Assembly: GCA_964529415.1 (NCBI GenBank)
Contig: CAZGWD010000006.1
Span: 147,991-211,990 of the forward strand
Direction of reading: 5' to 3'
Source of the DNA: CAYMPH01 sp964529415
Lineage (GTDB): Bacteria; Spirochaetota; UBA4802; UBA5550
DNA length: 64,000 nucleotides
Part shown: positions 36,894 through 45,248 of the stretch, piece after piece
Layout of the letters: each line of letters starts with the position of its first letter
Position numbering within the stretch: position 1 is the stretch's first letter
Notes under the pieces: model-generated
Seen by the model: only the letters and a program-made list of their open reading frames with translations
What the model was told of the DNA's origin: nothing
Databases searched by the model: none
Translations under genes and position numbers: made by a program

Positions 36894-37361
36894 ATGGACC
36901 GTCTTAAAATTATTCTTGCAACAGGTTTTTATTCAGGATATTTTCCAAAAGCCCCTGGTACTGCAGGCACACTTGTCGGGCTTATTATATATATAATTAT
37001 ACATCTTGCTGTTCCGGAATATGCTGTAAAAATAAATATTGCACTTGTTTTGATTTCAATTTATCCGTCCATTAAAATAGGCGATTTTGCTGAAAAATTT
37101 TTTGCAAAAAAAGATCCGCAGCAGGTGGTTCTGGATGAAATTTCAGGAATATGGACAGCCCTCATGTTTCATCCTTTCAGCTGGTCATGTGTTATAGCCG
37201 CTTTTTTTATTTTCAGATTTATGGATATAGTTAAACCTTTTCCAGCCAACAGACTGCAGAAATTAAAGGGCGGAGCAGGTATTATGATTGACGATTATAT
37301 TGCAGGTGTTTATGCTAATATCTGCGTTACTGCTTTATTATATTTTAAAATTATTTCTTAA
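36894..37361 (+). CDS. pgpA: Phosphatidylglycerophosphatase A
   Basis: 155 residues, membrane protein. PKAPGTAGTLVGL (about 20-32), VVLDEISGIW and GIMIDDYIAGVYANI are the PgpA family signatures, with the acidic residues needed for phosphatase activity. It removes phosphate from phosphatidylglycerophosphate to give phosphatidylglycerol, the lipid used by Lgt. It starts at the base after the pgsA stop, so pgsA and pgpA form one unit. Confidence 0.94.
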   Translation: MDRLKIILATGFYSGYFPKAPGTAGTLVGLIIYIIIHLAVPEYAVKINIALVLISIYPSIKIGDFAEKFFAKKDPQQVVLDEISGIWTALMFHPFSWSCVIAAFFIFRFMDIVKPFPANRLQKLKGGAGIMIDDYIAGVYANICVTALLYFKIIS

Positions 37362-37380
37362 GCTTTATACGGGGGATAAA

Positions 37381-38289
37381 ATGATACGAATTCTTTTTAT
37401 GGTTGTTTTAACAATTGCGATCTCATTAACCCTGATTTTATCAGGATTTTCCCAGGTAAATTTTTTTGATGCCGGGAAAATACAGGATAAAACAATAGAT
37501 GCAAATCCCCTTTCGGTTCCTGCCAGAAAAGGCGGAAATTTATGTTTCGCCTGTCATGAAAATTTAAAGGATAAAAAATTAAGCAAGCCGGTACATGACT
37601 GGATGTCAGGTGTACATAAAGAAAAAAATAATAACTGTAATATATGTCATGGCGGAAACCCGGACAGTAATGATGCAAAAATTGCCATGAGCAAGGAATT
37701 TAATTTTGTAGGCAGGCCGGATAAAAAAATAATTACAGACTTCTGCGGAAGAGGAGGCTGCCATGCTCAGGAAGTTTCAGATTTTAAACATGGTCCTCAT
37801 TTTGCTGAAGTATTAAAGTCAAATAAACCTAATTGCACTCATTGCCATGGTGTTCATGATATCAAGAAAGCTTCAGGCAGCATTATCGATGGGAAAAACT
37901 GCAGGGAATGTCACTCTGCAGACCATTCAGAAAATGTAATTTTAACTTTAAAAACTATAGATCAGAATATCGGAAATATAGATAATAATTTAAAATATCT
38001 GAAGCAGAAACACACCAATATTGATGATTTAATGTCCAGGCTTAACAATACAAAAAGGCTTGTAAATCAGATGGTGCATGTTTCTTCAAAAGAAGATTTT
38101 AAATCTTCAAAAACTATTATTGAGCTTGAAGTTAAAAATATAAGCACAGAATCAAAAAACCTTACATCAATTCTTAAAAGGCTTGATCTGTTATATATGC
38201 TTATGGTTGTAATCTCAGCAGTAATTGTAGTAACTGTTACTACTTATACAATATATATGCTTACAAAAAGAAGAAAAAGTAAAAATTAA
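37381..38289 (+). CDS. Five-haem c-type cytochrome with C-terminal membrane anchor
   Basis: 302 residues from the ATG at 37381, preceded by GGGGG; a longer frame from 37288 overlaps pgpA and is rejected. A signal peptide (about 1-22) is followed by five haem-attachment motifs: CFACH (55), CNICH (86), CGRGGCH (122, with four residues between the cysteines), CTHCH (152) and CRECH (174). Then comes a helical, coiled-coil-like stretch (about 190-270) and a C-terminal membrane span (about 273-295) with a basic tail. It is probably a periplasmic electron carrier held to the inner membrane. Its redox partner is not in the window. Confidence 0.85.
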   Translation: MIRILFMVVLTIAISLTLILSGFSQVNFFDAGKIQDKTIDANPLSVPARKGGNLCFACHENLKDKKLSKPVHDWMSGVHKEKNNNCNICHGGNPDSNDAKIAMSKEFNFVGRPDKKIITDFCGRGGCHAQEVSDFKHGPHFAEVLKSNKPNCTHCHGVHDIKKASGSIIDGKNCRECHSADHSENVILTLKTIDQNIGNIDNNLKYLKQKHTNIDDLMSRLNNTKRLVNQMVHVSSKEDFKSSKTIIELEVKNISTESKNLTSILKRLDLLYMLMVVISAVIVVTVTTYTIYMLTKRRKSKN

Positions 38290-38292
38290 GAA

Positions 38293-38781
38293 ATGGATTA
38301 TCTTTTTAATCTTGAAAAAATTAATTATATTAAGGGCGACAAGCCTGATATTGAATGTATTCTTTGCGGTATAAGGGATAATGACAGCAGGGTTAAAAAT
38401 CTTGAAATTTACAGAAGCCGGGATTTTATAGTTTCACTGAATCTCTATCCGTTTAATCCCGGTCATCTAATGATCTTTCCTGTAAGACATATTGAAGATT
38501 ACACGCAAATCACCGATTCTGAAGCTTCAGAAATCCATAAATTAACAAGAATATCCATTGAAATTCTTCGTAAATATTTTAACTGCCAGGGAATTAATAT
38601 CGGATATAATCTTGGCCCGAACAGCGGCGCAAGTATCAGGCATATACATGAGCATATTGTACCGAGATACGGCAATGAGCTTGGATTTATGGATATTGTG
38701 GCAGGCGCAAGAGTTTTTGTTGTTGATCCTGTTTCTGTAAGAGAAAAATTAACTGAATTATTTAATTTGGAAGTTAAATAA
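38293..38781 (+). CDS. HIT-family (histidine triad) hydrolase or nucleotidyltransferase
   Basis: 162 residues. The triad HIHEHIVPR (His117, His119, His121) and the LNLYPFNPGHLMIFPVRH segment are characteristic. A Cys pair near the N-terminus (CILC, 17-20) is common in the Ap4A-phosphorylase-like/HIT group. Members cleave dinucleoside polyphosphates or AMP conjugates. The start lies three bases after the cytochrome stop, but a functional link is unclear. Confidence 0.9.
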   Translation: MDYLFNLEKINYIKGDKPDIECILCGIRDNDSRVKNLEIYRSRDFIVSLNLYPFNPGHLMIFPVRHIEDYTQITDSEASEIHKLTRISIEILRKYFNCQGINIGYNLGPNSGASIRHIHEHIVPRYGNELGFMDIVAGARVFVVDPVSVREKLTELFNLEVK

Positions 38782-38973
38782 TATTTAAAAAATGTTCATA
38801 ATATTTTTTTAGTCTTTTCGTTTTTCTGGCTTGACATGAAGTGTTGAAATTCAATCGTTAATTCAATTTTTAAATAATTCATTTATCTGAATTTATAGAG
38901 CACATAAGGGAACTGTTTGATATAATCTATAAGATGTTCCGTTATTATATATTAAAATTTATGGAGGAGTATT

Positions 38974-40848
38974 ATGGCAATAAATCCAATAGTGGATTCA
39001 AGGGATGTACGTTTTATTCTTTTTGAGATGCTTGAAATTCAGAATCTTACAAAATTTGAAAAATTTTCAGAGTTTGACAAGGATACATTTGAAGATGTTA
39101 TTAATCTTGCTGAAAATATCGCAGTTCAGAAAGTTTATCCAATAAATTCCATTTCTGATAAAAAGGGAACATCTTACGATCCAGCAACAAAACAGGTTAC
39201 AATTCCGGATGAATATAAAGACGGTTTAAATGCTTATTATGAGGCAGGATTCATGTCAATGCCTGTTCATCCTGATCTGGGCGGAATGGGAATGCCTCAG
39301 GTTATTTATTCAACAACTACAGATTTTTTCAGCAGCGCAAGCGTTGCTTTTTCAATGTATCCAATGCTGAGTGTAGGCGCATTGAACATGATTATACACT
39401 TCATGCCTGAATCTCCTGAGAAAAAGATTATAATTGAAAAAGTTCTCTCAGGCGAGTGGGGCGCAAGCATGTGTCTAACTGAACCGGATGCAGGTTCAGA
39501 TGTTGGTGCTTTAAAAACAAAAGCAGTAAAAAATGCTGATGGTACATACAGCATAAAGGGAAATAAAATTTTTATTTCATCCGGAGAAAATGATTATTAT
39601 AAAAATATGATTCACCCTGTTCTTGCGCGAATTGAAGGTGATCCTTCAGGAACAAAAGGCATTTCAATTTTTGTTGTTCCAAAATTTAATTTTGACAAAA
39701 CAGGCAAATTGCTCGATCAAAACGATGTTATTTGTTCCGGAATTGAGCATAAAATGGGAATCAAGGCAAGCGCAACCTGTTCATTGAATTTCGGCGATGA
39801 AGGCAAATGCGTTGGTACTCTTATGGGTGAAGAAAGAAAGGGCATGAAAATCATGTTCCAGATGATGAATGAAGCAAGACTTTATGTAGGAAGCCAGGGC
39901 ATGTCAGTATCAAGCGCAGCTTATCTGCATGCCTTGAATTATTCAAAAGACAGGGTTCAGGGAGTTCACGCCACCCAGATGATGAATCCTGAAGCAAAAG
40001 GTGTTTCGATAATTGAGCATCCTGACGTAAAAAGAATGCTTTTATCAATGAAATCAAAAGTTGAAGCAATGAGAAGCCTCACATATTATTGCGGATGGCT
40101 TGAAGACATTATTCATAATGAGAAAGGCGATGCCAAAAATGAAGCCCAGGGACTTCTCGATTTTCTGATCCCTATCAATAAAGCAGGAAATACAGATACT
40201 TCATGGGATGTGACAAGCGATGCAATTCAGTGTTATGGCGGTTACGGATTCATTGCTGATTATCCTGTTGAGCAGTATGCAAGGGATGCAAAAATTCTGT
40301 CTCTTTATGAAGGAACAAACGGAATTCAGTCAATGGACCTAGCAATGAGAAAGCTTCTGATGAATCCCGAGCAGTATAATTATAATGTATATGTAAAAAG
40401 AATTCGCGAAACAATGGCAAATGCTAAAGGAAAAGTTGATGATAAGTATATTGCAGCTATGGATAAAGCACTTGCTAAAATAGACGAAGTTGTAACTTAT
40501 CTGAAAGCGCAGATGGCTGCAATGAAATTTCTTAATATTTTTGCTGTTGCAGTTCCGCTGCAGAAAGCGTTTACAATTCTTACTTATTCATGGATGCAGC
40601 TGATAGGCATGGCAACAGCTCAGCCTAAAATGAAAGAGCTTGTAGGCGATAAAAAAGGCGATGAGAGAGAGAAGTTTCTTGCTGATAACGCTGAAGCAGC
40701 ATTTTATACAGGAAGAGTTCTTTCAGGACAGCATTATATCGGTTCTGAATCTTATCAGCTTTATGCATTCTGTGAGCAGATTTTAAATGGCGATTCTGCT
40801 GTAACAAAAGCAAGTAAAGCTATTTTTTCAGGAATGAGCAAAGATTGA
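38974..40848 (+). CDS. Long acyl-CoA dehydrogenase (C-terminally extended type), copy 2
   Basis: 624 residues, preceded by GGAGGAG. It is a clear paralogue of the gene at 9774, collinear along its whole length, with MCLTEPDAGSDVGALKTKA and LYEGTNGIQSMDL (catalytic Glu446). It differs near the active site (AVWEGT in copy 1, SLYEGT here) and in the C-terminal domain, which suggests different acyl-CoA substrates. No ETF genes are adjacent. It stands alone with its own terminator, like copy 1. Confidence 0.92.
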   Translation: MAINPIVDSRDVRFILFEMLEIQNLTKFEKFSEFDKDTFEDVINLAENIAVQKVYPINSISDKKGTSYDPATKQVTIPDEYKDGLNAYYEAGFMSMPVHPDLGGMGMPQVIYSTTTDFFSSASVAFSMYPMLSVGALNMIIHFMPESPEKKIIIEKVLSGEWGASMCLTEPDAGSDVGALKTKAVKNADGTYSIKGNKIFISSGENDYYKNMIHPVLARIEGDPSGTKGISIFVVPKFNFDKTGKLLDQNDVICSGIEHKMGIKASATCSLNFGDEGKCVGTLMGEERKGMKIMFQMMNEARLYVGSQGMSVSSAAYLHALNYSKDRVQGVHATQMMNPEAKGVSIIEHPDVKRMLLSMKSKVEAMRSLTYYCGWLEDIIHNEKGDAKNEAQGLLDFLIPINKAGNTDTSWDVTSDAIQCYGGYGFIADYPVEQYARDAKILSLYEGTNGIQSMDLAMRKLLMNPEQYNYNVYVKRIRETMANAKGKVDDKYIAAMDKALAKIDEVVTYLKAQMAAMKFLNIFAVAVPLQKAFTILTYSWMQLIGMATAQPKMKELVGDKKGDEREKFLADNAEAAFYTGRVLSGQHYIGSESYQLYAFCEQILNGDSAVTKASKAIFSGMSKD

Positions 40849-40872
40849 TATTCATTTCCGGTTAGAGTAAAA

Positions 40873-40902
40873 CATAACAGGTGGCTTCAGCTCCTTGTTA
40901 TG
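40873..40902. repeat. Imperfect palindrome between acyl-CoA dehydrogenase 2 and its terminator
   Basis: CATAACAgGTGGCTTCAGC is followed by the near-complement ending TTGTTATG, which could form a hairpin about 25 bases after the stop codon and just before the terminator. It may protect the mRNA 3' end. Confidence 0.4.
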
Positions 40903-40926
40903 ATATATTTATATTTGTAAATTATT

Positions 40927-40960
40927 AAAAGCCCATCTGTCTTCGGATGGGCTTTTTTTA
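40927..40960 (+). terminator. Rho-independent terminator after acyl-CoA dehydrogenase 2
   Basis: An 11-base stem AAAAGCCCATC / GATGGGCTTTT with an eight-base loop is followed by a T-run. The stem is nearly symmetric with A-runs on the other side, so it may also serve the opposing cobamide operon ending at 41010. Confidence 0.92.
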
Positions 40961-41009
40961 TTTAACATAGTGAGTATAATCAAAAAATTTATTTTTGCGG
41001 GAATAATAG

Positions 41010-42293
41010 TTAAAAATATTCATTAATTAAATTTAAACTATTTTGTAAAGTTTTCGCGTGATAATTTTCAATTGTAACTAACCCGTCAAATCCTTTCAGA
41101 ATATTAAAAACCTCATGAGAAAAAGAAACTGCCTGATGATCCTTGATTTCACCGGATTCCTCTTTTAATCCATGCAGATGTATAACCGAAGTAGATTTTA
41201 ATCTATCAGTTATATCTGATAGATTAAAGTTATATTTTAAATAATGCCCGATATCAGCACAATAGTTTAAGCCGCATTCTTTTACAACAAAATCCAGATC
41301 TTTTAAAGAAGTTTGCGTATTTTCCAGATTAAATGAAAGCTCCGGGAATTTATTTTTTATAGAATTGAAATATTTGATATAAAGCAGGTCTATGCTGCCT
41401 TTGATTCCGGAAGAATAATCTGATCCGGAATTTAAATGCACATCGTAATGAAAAGTATAATTTGAAACATTTAATTTCTGCAGTTTTTCCAGCATCAGCA
41501 ATGTTTCTTTCAAACGCAGATCGTAGTTTTCCCATAGGCTTGGACCGGACTGCATGTGAGCGGAAAAAGTTAAATTACTTCCTCCTGCAAGATACAGAAT
41601 GGTTGATAAATTGTCTTTTTGAAATAGCGGATCATCTGCAGATGAGTCAAAAAGCAGAAGCTGAATATCATCCACTTTATCCTGCAGGTATAAAATATTC
41701 GCTATATAATCAGCAGGTAAAACATAAGATGGAGCGCTTATTTTAAATGGCCTGCATGATTGTTTCTTAATCAATCTTGGAATTCCTGATTCAAGAATGT
41801 ATACTTCATCTGCTGTCTGGGCTATTCTGCAGTTCCAGCGTCCCTGCAAATCCTGGAAGTACCGGCCTAAACGGTTATCGCAAACAGGAGAAGTGCCGAC
41901 TTCGTTGCTTACCATAATCAGAGAAAGATTGTTTTTTTTTGATATATTCAAAATTTTTTCGAGATAGGCGTCTCCGGATTCTGCATGCCAGGATAAAGGC
42001 TGATTTTCATCAGCAAGCAGCCTGTTTGACAGATTGAGTGTCATGCAGTCAATCAGGATGGTTTGATTTTTTAATTCTGAAAAAATACGCGTAAGATCAA
42101 TTGGTTCTTCGACAGTTGAAAATTTTTCTCCGCGCCTTTTCTGATGAAGGTTTACCCGTTCTTTCATTTCATTATCAAATGCAACTGCAGTGGCAATATA
42201 TAAAGGCTTTGCCTGATAGAAGAGAGCCTTGTTTTCAGCAAAGCTTGATTTTCCGCTGCGGATGCCGCCTGTAATAAGAGTGATTTTACTCAT
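41010..42293 (-). CDS. cobU: CobU fused to a CbiR-like TIM-barrel: adenosylcobinamide kinase/guanylyltransferase plus putative cobamide phosphodiesterase
   Basis: 427 residues, about 250 more than a plain CobU. Residues 1-175 are CobU: P-loop GGIRSGKS (9-16), the HQKRRGEKFSTVEEP region with the guanylylation site area, and VSNEVGTSPVCDNRLGRYF. Residues about 210-427 are a xylose-isomerase/AP-endonuclease-2-type TIM barrel with likely metal ligands in LTFSAHMQ, FHYDVH, FNLENT, CADIGHYL, VIHLHG and VTIENYH. This matches the type of CbiR, the cobamide-remodelling phosphodiesterase first described in Akkermansia, which releases cobinamide phosphate. CobU would then convert that product to Ado-cobinamide-GDP. 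The CbiR assignment is inferred from fold, motifs and context. Last gene of the riboswitch-led locus. Confidence 0.85.
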   Translation of the reverse strand: MSKITLITGGIRSGKSSFAENKALFYQAKPLYIATAVAFDNEMKERVNLHQKRRGEKFSTVEEPIDLTRIFSELKNQTILIDCMTLNLSNRLLADENQPLSWHAESGDAYLEKILNISKKNNLSLIMVSNEVGTSPVCDNRLGRYFQDLQGRWNCRIAQTADEVYILESGIPRLIKKQSCRPFKISAPSYVLPADYIANILYLQDKVDDIQLLLFDSSADDPLFQKDNLSTILYLAGGSNLTFSAHMQSGPSLWENYDLRLKETLLMLEKLQKLNVSNYTFHYDVHLNSGSDYSSGIKGSIDLLYIKYFNSIKNKFPELSFNLENTQTSLKDLDFVVKECGLNYCADIGHYLKYNFNLSDITDRLKSTSVIHLHGLKEESGEIKDHQAVSFSHEVFNILKGFDGLVTIENYHAKTLQNSLNLINEYF

Positions 42294-42327
42294 AATTTTC
42301 CGGTATAAAAAAATTGATCTTTAATAA

Positions 42328-43392
42328 TCAGATTTCAGTTGATACTGCTGCATCTGAAAAAGTTGCCATTTCACATAAAATTCTGGCTGAAGCTTCAACA
42401 ATAGGTATTGCGAGCGCAGCTCCTGTTCCCTCGCCAAGTCTCATCGAAAAATTTAATATTGGCTTGAGATTCAGTTTGTCAAGCATTACAGAATGCATTT
42501 TTTCTTCAGATAAATGTGCAGCCAGTATGTATTCCCTGGTTAATGGAGATATTATAAAAGCAAGCAAAGCTGCAGATGTTGATATAACACCATCTATAAG
42601 TACAGGAATTTTATTTGCTGCAGCTGCAAGGATAATTCCAGTCATGGCCCCGATCTCAAGACCGCCAATGGATGATAGAATATCCAAAGCGTCATCAGGT
42701 TTTGGATTATGAAGCTGAATTGATTTATTTATAACTTCAATTTTCCGCATAATGCCCTGATTGTCCAATCCGGTTCCTTTACCTGTTAATTCTTCTGCTG
42801 TTCGATTGCAGACTATACATGCTATTGCAGTTGCAGGAGTGGTATTTCCGATACCCATTTCTCCGATTCCAAGTAAATCAATTTTTCCGGTTTTAAGTTC
42901 ATTTTCAACCAGATCAATTCCATGCAAAATAGATAGTAATGCTTCATCACTGCTCATTGCTTTTTCTTTAGCCATATTTTTAGTACCGTATGCAATTTTC
43001 ATGCTGCGGAAATTTTTATCATCAATTTTTAAATCCGAAGCAACGCCAATATCAGCAATGATAACTTTTGCACCGGCCTGCCGTGCAAGAACATTGATTG
43101 CAGCACCTCCCTGTATGAAATTGTAAACCATTTGCGATGTAACTTCCTGTGGAAACGCGCTTACTCCTTCTTCAGTTACGCCGTGATCGCCAGCAACAGT
43201 AAAAATAATCTTGCTCGTTATTTTAGGAGAAATGCTGGAATATATAGATGCAAGTTTTACAGAAATTTCTTCTAAAAGACCTAAACTTCCCTGCGGTTTT
43301 GTAAGATTATCCTGGCGGCTTTGAGCGAGTTTAGACTTTTCCAGATTCGTTGGCGTTATTTTTTTTAAATAATTATTCAATTTGTTTTGCAT
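42328..43392 (-). CDS. cobT: Nicotinate-nucleotide-dimethylbenzimidazole phosphoribosyltransferase
   Basis: 354 residues from the ATG at 43392, which has AAGGAAT upstream. A longer frame to 43476 runs into an inverted-repeat element and is rejected. Hallmarks: TKPQGSLGLLEE, TVAGDHGVTEEGVSAFP, GEMGIGNTTPA and the catalytic-Glu segment RLGEGTGAALA. The enzyme makes alpha-ribazole phosphate from a lower-ligand base and nicotinate mononucleotide, activating the base that CobS attaches. It starts 35 bases upstream of the CobU-CbiR gene. Confidence 0.96.
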   Translation of the reverse strand: MQNKLNNYLKKITPTNLEKSKLAQSRQDNLTKPQGSLGLLEEISVKLASIYSSISPKITSKIIFTVAGDHGVTEEGVSAFPQEVTSQMVYNFIQGGAAINVLARQAGAKVIIADIGVASDLKIDDKNFRSMKIAYGTKNMAKEKAMSSDEALLSILHGIDLVENELKTGKIDLLGIGEMGIGNTTPATAIACIVCNRTAEELTGKGTGLDNQGIMRKIEVINKSIQLHNPKPDDALDILSSIGGLEIGAMTGIILAAAANKIPVLIDGVISTSAALLAFIISPLTREYILAAHLSEEKMHSVMLDKLNLKPILNFSMRLGEGTGAALAIPIVEASARILCEMATFSDAAVSTEI

Positions 43393-43450
43393 GATAGAAT
43401 TCCTTAATAATATATTTATAAGTATTGCAACAATGAATTTCACATTAAAA

Positions 43451-43584
43451 GCCCCCCTGTCCCTCAAAGGGGGCATCTGATAAACTATTATTTTTTAATA
43501 ATATAATAATAGTTTGATTCAATTTTCTTTAAATAATTCACATTGATTTTCATATTGCTCGCCTCCTTTGGGGGACGGGGGGAG
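43451..43584. repeat. Inverted-repeat element inside the cobamide locus
   Basis: The left arm GCCCCCCTGTCCCTCAAAGG (from 43451, continuing GGGC) and the right arm (43559-43584, reverse complement CTCCCCCCGTCCCCCAAAGG, continuing AGGC) pair imperfectly around about 80 AT-rich bases. It fills most of the 235-base gap between cobS and cobT. It could be a small mobile repeat. As RNA it would form a strong hairpin that may dampen transcription into cobT and cobU. Confidence 0.7.
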
Positions 43585-43627
43585 ATAATTATATTAATGT
43601 AAATTTTCCTGCATTCTGAAATGATCC

Positions 43628-44359
43628 TTAAATTTTATTTATTAAACTCAGAATTAACAAAGAAAGTAAAGTGCTGCTTTCTATAAAAAATCCTAAAACA
43701 TCTCCGGTAATGCCTGCGATTTTTTTTTCAGACCAGATGGATACCAGCCATCCGTAAAATAAAATAAATATTATTAAAATTAAATTAAGCCAGCCAAGCC
43801 ATATCCCAAGTCCAATGTTTATGAAAAGGCCGGGCAGCAGCATGCTTTTTGTAACGCTTTCAATAAAAAATTTTCCTGTTCCGCTTTCACGGGGATATGA
43901 TGAAATCAAACCAAGCCAGATAATTCCCCACCTGGAAATACAGAATATTAATATTAGCTGATGCCATAAAATCAGCGGCAGAAATGCAAACATCCATCCG
44001 AACCAGCAAAGAGCACCGCAAACTGCGAACGATCCGACCGTTGGATCTTTCATTATGGACAAGATCTGTTTTCGCGGTTTGCCTGAGAAAAAACCGTCAA
44101 TTGTATCCATGAAGCCATCCATGTGCAATGCCCGTGTTAATATTAAATATGCAAAGATTGTAAGTATTGATGCTGCAGATTGATTCCAGATCATTACAGT
44201 ATATTTGAAAATCAATCCGCAGATTAAACCAGTTATAACGCCTGCTATCGGGAAATAAGCAATACCCCGCTTCAAATCTGCCAGATCAGTTTTAACCGGC
44301 AGAGGAATAGAAGTGCAGAACTGCATTGCTGATATGATGCTTTTGATAATTAATAACAT
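43628..44359 (-). CDS. cobS: Adenosylcobinamide-GDP ribazoletransferase (cobalamin synthase)
   Basis: 243 residues, integral membrane protein with about six spans. FCTSIPLPVK near the N-terminus, RALHMDGFMDTIDGFFSGK (about 85-103, the acidic metal-binding motif), KDPTVGSFAV and ESGTGKFF all match CobS. It joins Ado-cobinamide-GDP with alpha-ribazole (phosphate) to complete the cobamide. With CobT and CobU it forms the full nucleotide-loop assembly set. Confidence 0.95.
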   Translation of the reverse strand: MLLIIKSIISAMQFCTSIPLPVKTDLADLKRGIAYFPIAGVITGLICGLIFKYTVMIWNQSAASILTIFAYLILTRALHMDGFMDTIDGFFSGKPRKQILSIMKDPTVGSFAVCGALCWFGWMFAFLPLILWHQLILIFCISRWGIIWLGLISSYPRESGTGKFFIESVTKSMLLPGLFINIGLGIWLGWLNLILIIFILFYGWLVSIWSEKKIAGITGDVLGFFIESSTLLSLLILSLINKI

Positions 44360-44515
44360 TCTTGAATATTAAGCTCCTGCAGCTTTTTTAATTTAATAAT
44401 AAAAGTGTATTTTCGATTTAAGAAAAAAATATCACTTGTAAACAGGCCTTAAAATAACCGGTTCCATAAAGCCTATATTTTTAATTCACAATGGATGAGT
44501 TTTCCAAAATAACCT

Positions 44516-44935
44516 TTATTTGCCGTCCACTTTGCCGGAGCAGACATCTTTTTTGAATGACCATTTTATTCTTTCTGTGCCGTTAAGGATTTTGGAATTA
44601 GGTAATTCTCCAGGAGATTTGTCATCCACTAAATAATACCATGCCATTTCCCCTCGTTTGCCTTCAATTCCATCAATTGAAACAACAAAAACAAAATTGC
44701 CGATACGTTGAGTTTTAACCGAGGCAACAGCCTGTAGCAATTCAAGTGCGGTTTTCCCTTTTATCAGAGGTATTTCAACCTTCCTGGGCAGCATGTTATT
44801 GCCGTAATCAATTTCCACAACGATTTTTTTGTTATTTTCATTAATACTTGAAACCTGTATCTCTGTCCGTGCATCCAATTTAATAATTGATAAGATGCAA
44901 AAAAAAGCCATTGCAGTATTCCTGATTAATTTCAT
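44516..44935 (-). CDS. Secreted DUF4430 (transcobalamin-like) protein
   Basis: 139 residues with a signal peptide (about 1-22, no lipobox) and a good AAGGAGA ribosome-binding site. The mature protein is one DUF4430 domain: VEIDYGNNM, KGKTALELLQAVASVKTQ, FVVSIDGIEGKRGEMAWYYL and NGTERIKWSF. DUF4430 is the family of the C-terminal domain of animal intrinsic factor and transcobalamin and also occurs in bacterial surface proteins. Its place between the BtuB-like receptor and CobS in a riboswitch-led locus makes a cobamide-binding periplasmic or extracellular role attractive. That role is inference. Only two cysteines/lysines-rich tail residues follow the domain, so it is a minimal form. Confidence 0.75.
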   Translation of the reverse strand: MKLIRNTAMAFFCILSIIKLDARTEIQVSSINENNKKIVVEIDYGNNMLPRKVEIPLIKGKTALELLQAVASVKTQRIGNFVFVVSIDGIEGKRGEMAWYYLVDDKSPGELPNSKILNGTERIKWSFKKDVCSGKVDGK

Positions 44936-45030
44936 TATATGATTCTCCTTTTTATTTATTTAACTGTTATTGAATAATATTTAAATAATATTTATAAAAA
45001 ATATTTGGTCATTTAACCCCTGTTATACTG

Positions 45031-45198
45031 TCAAGATCTCTGATAATCATTACTGGATGTTTTGGATGATATATTTATTATAAATTCTTTTCTATTGTTA
45101 AATTCCTCTTTTTTCCCTTTATTCCATTGTATAACAGGCCTGTAATAACCTACAACGCGTGAATAAACTTCTACAGGAATTTTTATTTCTTTTAACAT
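45031..45198 (-). CDS. 55-residue protein resembling the glycyl-radical C-terminus of anaerobic ribonucleotide reductase
   Basis: The ORF starts at ATG 45198, with GGAAAA seven bases upstream, and ends with TGA at 45031-45033. It reads MLKEIKIPVEVYSRVVGYY, then RPVIQWNKGKKEEFNNRKEF. This is the pattern around the radical glycine of class III (NrdD) reductases, R(V/T)xGYxxP-x-x-WNxGKxxE-x-x-R. The Cys4 zinc site that precedes it in full NrdD is absent. It is a stand-alone small gene between the TonB-dependent receptor and DUF4430 genes and shares their direction and probable riboswitch control. Function unknown. A radical 'spare part' or a NrdD-interacting protein is possible but unproven. Confidence 0.7.
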   Translation of the reverse strand: MLKEIKIPVEVYSRVVGYYRPVIQWNKGKKEEFNNRKEFIINISSKTSSNDYQRS

Positions 45199-45248
45199 TT
45201 CTAATTTTCCAGGATATAATTTTTTAAAGCGTTACCAGCATGATTTTT

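Noticed and set aside
37288..37380. Extended start of the multihaem cytochrome inside pgpA
   Set aside because: The ATG at 37381 has a GGGGG site and begins directly with a signal peptide.
43393..43476. N-terminal extension of CobT
   Set aside because: The extra residues come from the inverted-repeat element; the ATG at 43392 gives the normal family length.
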